This document shows positions 58,287-64,000 of a DNA stretch of 64,000 nucleotides, piece by piece (position 1 is the first letter of the stretch; the number at the start of each line of letters is the position of its first letter). The translations under genes were made by a program, and so were the position numbers. The stretch covers positions 119,786-183,785 of the forward strand of contig MNCI01010159.1 in NCBI GenBank assembly GCA_015680685.1. The letters are read 5' to 3'. Under the pieces are notes generated by a model. The model was not told the DNA's origin. It was given only the letters and a program-made list of their open reading frames with translations, and searched no databases. This stretch comes from Gnetum montanum (Eukaryota; Streptophyta; Gnetopsida; Gnetales; Gnetaceae).

Positions 58287-59286
58287 TTGCAAAATTTTAT
58301 TTGTTATAAGTAATGTACTATAGGAACCATATAGACTAAGTGATTGATAAAAATAGGGATCTTCAACAACTCACAGTATTTGATAGAGTTAGGTGAATCT
58401 CTTTTGTGATAGCCAATTACAATTTCATACACAACCCAACTATTTCAATATTTGCAATGCAAAACACATATTCACGTTTAGTATGTTTCATAACTGCTAA
58501 GTTTATTTGGAGGTATTTGGGCATTGGTGTTGCCAGAGACCAGCAAGCACCTAAACCTTATTTGAAGATACTAGTTGTCTGGTCCCAAATGATCGCCAAC
58601 ACTTATATTGTTAGATTGGAACATTAGAATATGACTTTGTCGGAAGCATAACTTATTAACAACTTTGGTGGAGTTTGAAATTTAGAACTTGTGGAGATTA
58701 AAAGCTAAATATATTTCACATCCATTTTTGGTAAATTAGCATATGTTCAGATTTTGAAAATAAAAGAGATTAAAGATAGAAATATATATTTTAATTTTAA
58801 AAAATATGTGAATATTATTTTAAGCATTAGTCATTCATTAGATTTACCTCATGGAGTAAACCCTAAACTATCTTGTCATAACCTAAAAATTTGCAAAGGT
58901 TTAGTTATTTAATTTAATACATGTGATTAATTTTTTAATGCTATTAGATGCTTTTTAGTAGATCTGCTGTAATTTTCTTAGTTAAATCATAGGATTATAT
59001 TATTATTGTTACTATTATTACTATTATTATTATTGTTTCTAGTCTCCAATAGAAGTGAATGTAATTTGATTGCTATGGCATTTTGTTAAAGTTTTCTATT
59101 ATTTGTTTTACTACTATATATCTACTATATATTTTATGATTAAATGTTGAAGTCTAATTACCCTCGAAGTTTTTCTTTTCTTTATTTTTTCAGCTATCAT
59201 GCCTTTACAAGTATTTGGTTGTACATATTTTATTCTTTATGCATACTCAATTATGTACATTCAATATTGATTAAAGAAACAATAAG
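58287..59286. other. Unassigned AT-rich stretch
   Basis: No family recognised on either strand; a (TTA)n-like tract lies at about 58998-59036. Confidence 0.4.
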
Positions 59287-61364
59287 CATTTTCAAATGAA
59301 ACAACTCACATCAACTCCTATTTTAGTATCACCAACCCTAGGTAAACCATTAGATGTGTATACCAATGCTTCAAATGAAAGATTAGGATATGTCCTCATG
59401 CAAGAAAAACATATTATTGCCTATGCTTCTCAACAATTAACGAATTATAAAGTTAGATATCCTATGCATGATATGAAGTGAGAAACTTTTATTTTTGCAC
59501 TAAAGGTATGGAAACATTATTTGTTTTTGGAGAAACTAACTTTATGGATAGAGCATACAAGCCTACAATATCTTATGATCCAATCATAATTGAATTTGTG
59601 GTAAATAAGATGGATTCAACTACTTGCAGACTTTGATTTTAATACTAAATATCATCCTAGAAAAGCAAATGTGGTAGCAGATGTGCTTAACAGAAAGACT
59701 AGAGAGATAAATAGTTTTTTTTATACAATTAAGTCTAATGGATTAGATTATTGAAGAATAAAATTCAGATACTTGGTGCCAAGAAAAGATTTAGAAATTA
59801 AGTTATATTTCTTCTGATTATTTGCAAAAAGGAGAAAAGGATGAGTTAAGATTTAAAGGAAAATTATATTTACACAAAAAGGCAAGACAAAAACTATTTG
59901 AATTGGCTCACACTAGCAAATATTAGATGCATCTTAGAGGTAATGAAATATTCCAAATCTTTAGAAGGCTATATTGGTGACCTAAGATGAAACAAGGGAT
60001 AGTTAAATTTGTTTCTAAATGCTTAATTTGTCAACAAGTTAAAGCTAAACATTAGAAACTAGAAGGATTACTTCATTTTCATGAGATACCTCAATGGAAG
60101 TAGGAGGTTATTAGCATGAACTTCATTTTAAAATTATTAAAGTCAAGAAGGAAACATGATGCTATGTTGATAATGGTGGATTTGTTAACAAAATATTCTC
60201 ATTCTCTTGCTACCTGATGAGCAGAGAGGGACCCCTACGCTCAACCATACGAATATGAGCATTTCACGCATGATCTGGTTGAATTCCAAGGACTAAGTGC
60301 CTATGCACCTTCATGGAACAATAATGGGTTGGTTAATTGTTGTCTTTCCAAACTTACTTGTATGTCATGATTGTATGGTTAAGTAAGCTTGAGACATATG
60401 ATTTTTATGGTTTTTATGTGTTTATATATCCTAGGCTAGTAAGGAGGGGGAGAGATAACTAAGTAACTAATCTAATTTAAGTACTCATTAACTAAGTTCT
60501 AATTACTCCTAACACCAGTATCCATTCCCACTTGCTGTACACATCCTGAACTAGTGCAACGCTGTTGGGATTACCAAACGCTAATCGTTACTGGGTTACC
60601 AAGCGCTACCCACATGCTTGAAGTGGTCATACTGAGTGTATTTAACTAAGAGAGTTGTAAGGTGAGAGAGATCATTAATTAACTAGGAAAGTATTAAATA
60701 ATAATCAACACTAATTAATCTATTCTGCATGCTGCAAGGTTTATCATAAAGTTTGTCTTTATTGCCATACAAAAAGTGTGCTTAGGTACACAATGCTTGA
60801 ATAAAGATCTGTTCACTCTATGACTCCTACTGCGGGCATGTAGAAATAATTCTAACTTTGGAGGGAAAAATGGCAAGAGTTTGGCTAAGGGACTAACTTC
60901 TAATGTGGAAACCAAGGTGGATGCCTCTTATTTATAGGCAAGGAGGTAGGTCGCAATATTGGGTATCTGACATTGCATGGCTGATCCGATATCGTGGACG
61001 CGATATCGCGGTTCATCACTATCCAATCCACTACAACTATTGAAGATGTTACTAAGTTATTTATTAAGGAGACTACTAGACTACATGGGATTTTAGTTAA
61101 GATAATATTTGATAGGAACTCTCAAGATTCTAGCAAGTATTGCAAGTAGATTCAGGTACTAAATTAAATATAAGTTTTGCATATCGTTCTTAAATGGACA
61201 GAAAAATTGAACAAGTAAATTTAGTCTTAGAAGACATGCTTTGGGCTTGTACACTTTATTATAAAGAGGATTGGGATGAAATGTAGCCTTTAGTAGAATT
61301 TGCATATAATAATAGTTATCAAACAAGTATCAAGGTTGCTTCTTATGAGATACTCTATGGTGGG
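59287..61364 (+). pseudogene. Gypsy RNase H and integrase remnant
   Basis: Starts in the RT-RNase H junction: MKQLTSTPILVSPTLGKPLD and YTNASNERLGYVLMQE, then YASQQLTNYKVRYPMHDMK. Next come LADFDFNTKYHPRKANVVAD (59620-59680), a decayed integrase H2C2 region, and the core MLIMVDLLTKYSHSLAT (about 60165-60214). A solo LTR (60215-61018) splits the core. The frame continues with TTTIEDVTKLFIKETTRLHG, then VLEDMLWAC and EFAYNNSYQTSIKVASYEIL, up to 61364, where an Athila-family element cuts it off. Several stops are present. Confidence 0.85.
60215..61018. mobile_element. Athila-family solo LTR in the Gypsy integrase
   Basis: TGATGAGCAGAGAGGGACCCC start and GGTTCATCA end, 804 bp. CTACC (60210-60214) and CTATC (61019-61023) flank it. 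Removing it restores the integrase frame. The LTR belongs to the same family as 46122-47066. Confidence 0.85.
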
Positions 61365-64000
61365 TGATGAGTGGCGGGTACCCCCTACGCCCAACCACAC
61401 AAATCACAAGAATTCACATGTAATTCAATCAAATTCCATGGATGGAACTAGTGTTGTATCTAAATTGTTAAGCATTAATCACAAGTTGCTATCTTTCCCC
61501 TTAGACTAGTGGTAGCTTTGTCATGCATGGTTTAGTCCAAAGTGAGGCATATGGTGATTGATGTTCTGCGGCCCTTAAACTAATTGAATAATCATATAGA
61601 AATTAATTATTCAAACTAATTAATAATAAGACGATAAATCCTAAATTGTCCTAAGGGTAGTAAGTGGCCATTCCCAACTTGTGATACATGTCATGAACTC
61701 ACGTATCCACTACTGGGGTTACCAAGTGTTATGCCACTGGGTGAACTAAGAAATAACGTTGCTGGGATTACCAAGTGAATATATGTTTATGCTTGAAATT
61801 GGTTGTGATCATTCAACGTGCATGCAAATGTAAATATTAACTAATTACATTGAAAGTAAATTACATTGAAAGTAAATCTATTCTAAGTTGAAGTGTTGCA
61901 ATGAATACAAATCAATCTTGATCTTATTGTTATTCATGGAATGTGTCTGGGTACAATGCCACTCGAATAAGGCTCCGTATAATTAACTCAAATCCACACT
62001 ACAAGCACTCATTGATTATTCTCTAGGATCACAGAATAAAATTGCAAGAGTCTAGCTACACTACTAACCAAATGGTGCCAAATAAATGAAGGATGCTTGA
62101 AAATTAGAGGAAAATACAGGCATTACGTCGATGGAGATGTGTTAACACATTTAGCTGCATCAATAAGGATGCAATGATTAGGATGTGTTGATGCAGATGC
62201 ATCTAAGATGTATTTTCTATTAGTGCCTCTACATGTTTTCATCCACACATATGTTGATACATCTAAGATGTATCGACAGGGATGCATTGATGAAGCTGCT
62301 TGCCATAGCACGTGTTATCATACCCCCACAACTGACTAAAAACTTGTTCTCGAGTTATATATAAATGGATTAAGTTTCATGACAAAAATTGTGGGGTGAC
62401 CAAGACTAGATTAGCTACCATTACAAAATTAAGTGTCATGTTACAAAATTTTATTTGAGTGAATGTATTAAAAAATGATGAAAAGACTAGACAAACATCA
62501 AAGTTTGTAAAATTGTAGAGGTCTTCAAAAATCCATTGAAGATGAATCTTGTTGTTGCCAGTAGTGGTAGACTTTCCAACCTTGATTGTTATGTTAATGC
62601 TTCTCTTCTATGTAGAGCATTTTTGAGGAATGGACTAGAATTTATCCTCATCATCCCATGGGTCTAGCAAACATGTGATGTTTGAGATTTAATCATGGTA
62701 TGTGCTACTATTTATCCATGACCATATCCTTTATTGTTCTCCTCTTGGCTTTGTTTTGTTTGCTTTTTACAGGACCTTCAACCTCAAAGATTTTGTTTGA
62801 CATCATCTAAAATCACCAAAGGATCAACATTAGTTTTGATAATTTTTCATTAATAATTAACCCTTTTTGAATCCTTAGTTAGCTCAAAATTCAAAAAAAT
62901 TTTAGAATGTAAGCTCAAGATGATTTCATAATAATGTTTTCCAAGGCTCTAAGGGAACTAAATTCATCAATTTGTTCAAGTTATTTTGATTATTTTTGCT
63001 ATTAGTTACCATAATGTTTGAAAATGGGATGTTGGAAAAATTTCAAAAAGTACATCCTTAATCCTCCCATGATAAATGAGCTTAACTTTGGAAGGACACA
63101 AGTTTTTGAATAATTAAAATTAATGCTTTGGCTTACAAGATGACCAAGGAATATTGAATTTGAAGGATATTATAATAGAAAAGTAGTAAAAGTTCATTGA
63201 AATTGATGAGAAGTAGTTCCAAAATCATGCATAAATTTAGAGAAGTCATCAATGATGTTCTTGAAGATGTGAGGTTTGGTTTAGAGCCATGATCAACAAA
63301 AGCTATACAAGTGGGTCCTCCCCATGTAAGATCCTACCCATGTAAGATCCTACCAAAATGCCCTTGCATAACCATTTCAATAGATGTCCATGGGCACTTA
63401 GAAATTAAATGTAGATCATGCCTTTGTTTCAAATAAAATAGAATTACCTTAGTTAGGATTTTGCACTATACTATACAAAATCATTAGGATATAATTCCAT
63501 GCAATAGTGAGGTGAATAATGGGATGAGAAGGGATTACAGAGATTCAGATGTAAGATACTTAACCATGTCTGCAATAGGTTCTTTGTGTCAATTATGATT
63601 AAGATGATCATCGTACCTATTCAACCAAGTTTCAGACCAAGTCCATACCATTAACAATGGCCTTGCATTGATGTGTTCCTTCTTGCCTACCATCAGGAGT
63701 CCATAACAACAAAAAAGAATGAACATCACTCCAAAAAGAGAAAAAAAAAAGGAGGAAGGAGGAAAGGGCCTTAGTTAGAGGGGTGCCTTTAGGCATGGGT
63801 AACATGTCTTTTGAGCCCTATAACCAGTGCTTGTAGCCCATTATCATGTCTAAGGGATGTGCTTTTAATTCCTATTATTTTTTTTCTTTTTCATTTTTAT
63901 TTTTGGCTTTTCTCTTTTTCTTTTAATTCATTAATTTTTTTTCTTTTTCTTCTTTCTCTTTCTTTTGATGAGAACCACACCATGCAAATACATGCTTCCT
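61365..64000 (-). mobile_element. Athila-family element, 3' LTR and 3' internal region, cut by window edge
   Basis: LTR 61365-62320 (TGATGAGTGGCGGGTACCCC ... GTTATCA) followed by TACCCCCACA, which on the minus strand is the polypurine tract, and then the non-coding 3' internal region to the end of the window. GGCATGGGTAACATGTCTTT near 63794 is shared with 48306. No protein domain is seen. The inserted element split the Gypsy integrase; GTGGG lies before it, but the partner duplication is outside the window. Confidence 0.8.

Overview
This is a plant nuclear window, AT-rich and dominated by retrotransposons, with one intact host gene. That gene encodes a plant-type mitochondrial TsaD (GCP1/Qri7/OSGEPL family). 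It has 13 exons spread over 24.3 kb, and one intron alone is 18.6 kb. Giant introns loaded with old transposon debris, plus deep nesting of diverged LTR elements, suggest a large-genome seed plant, most likely a gymnosperm. This is an inference; the species cannot be read from the sequence. There are no prokaryotic operons, CRISPR arrays or stand-alone RNA genes.

Layout. 1-6.1 kb is repeat territory. It holds a 114-bp tandem repeat, a decayed PIF1-type helicase piece, a 0.44-kb foldback hairpin, and the 3' end plus LTR of an Athila-like Gypsy element carrying a SINE. A second SINE follows. 6.39-30.65 kb is the TsaD gene: exons 1-6 lie in 6.39-9.98 kb and exons 7-13 in 28.63-30.65 kb. The 18.6-kb intron 6 contains two SINEs, an almost full-length but broken receptor-kinase domain between inverted LTR-like repeats, and the 5' end of a Gypsy element (gag, primer-binding site, LTR).

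32.1-57.4 kb is a tower of nested retrotransposons. A Ty1/Copia element (plus strand) was inserted next to a Gypsy integrase remnant. The Copia element was then hit by a SINE in its 5' LTR, a 2.8-kb solo LTR in its integrase end, a complete 6.7-kb Gypsy element (minus strand, GATCC target duplication), a complete 8.6-kb Athila-like Gypsy element (minus strand, TATGT target duplication) in its reverse transcriptase, and a 1.15-kb solo LTR before its RNase H. The Copia reading frame can be followed across every insertion.

57.6-58.3 kb is a near-perfect palindrome bounded by single Ns, probably an assembly artefact. 59.3-61.36 kb is a decayed Gypsy RNase H/integrase on the plus strand, interrupted by an Athila-family solo LTR. 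From 61.365 kb to the right edge lies the 3' part of another Athila-family copy on the minus strand.

How it works together. Only TsaD looks functional: it would make the t6A modification of tRNA in mitochondria. Everything else is mobile DNA or debris. The most unusual items are the Athila-like element whose RNase H and integrase core are deleted while the frame is kept, a tRNA-derived SINE family with two tail types, and LTRs packed with short palindromic motifs.
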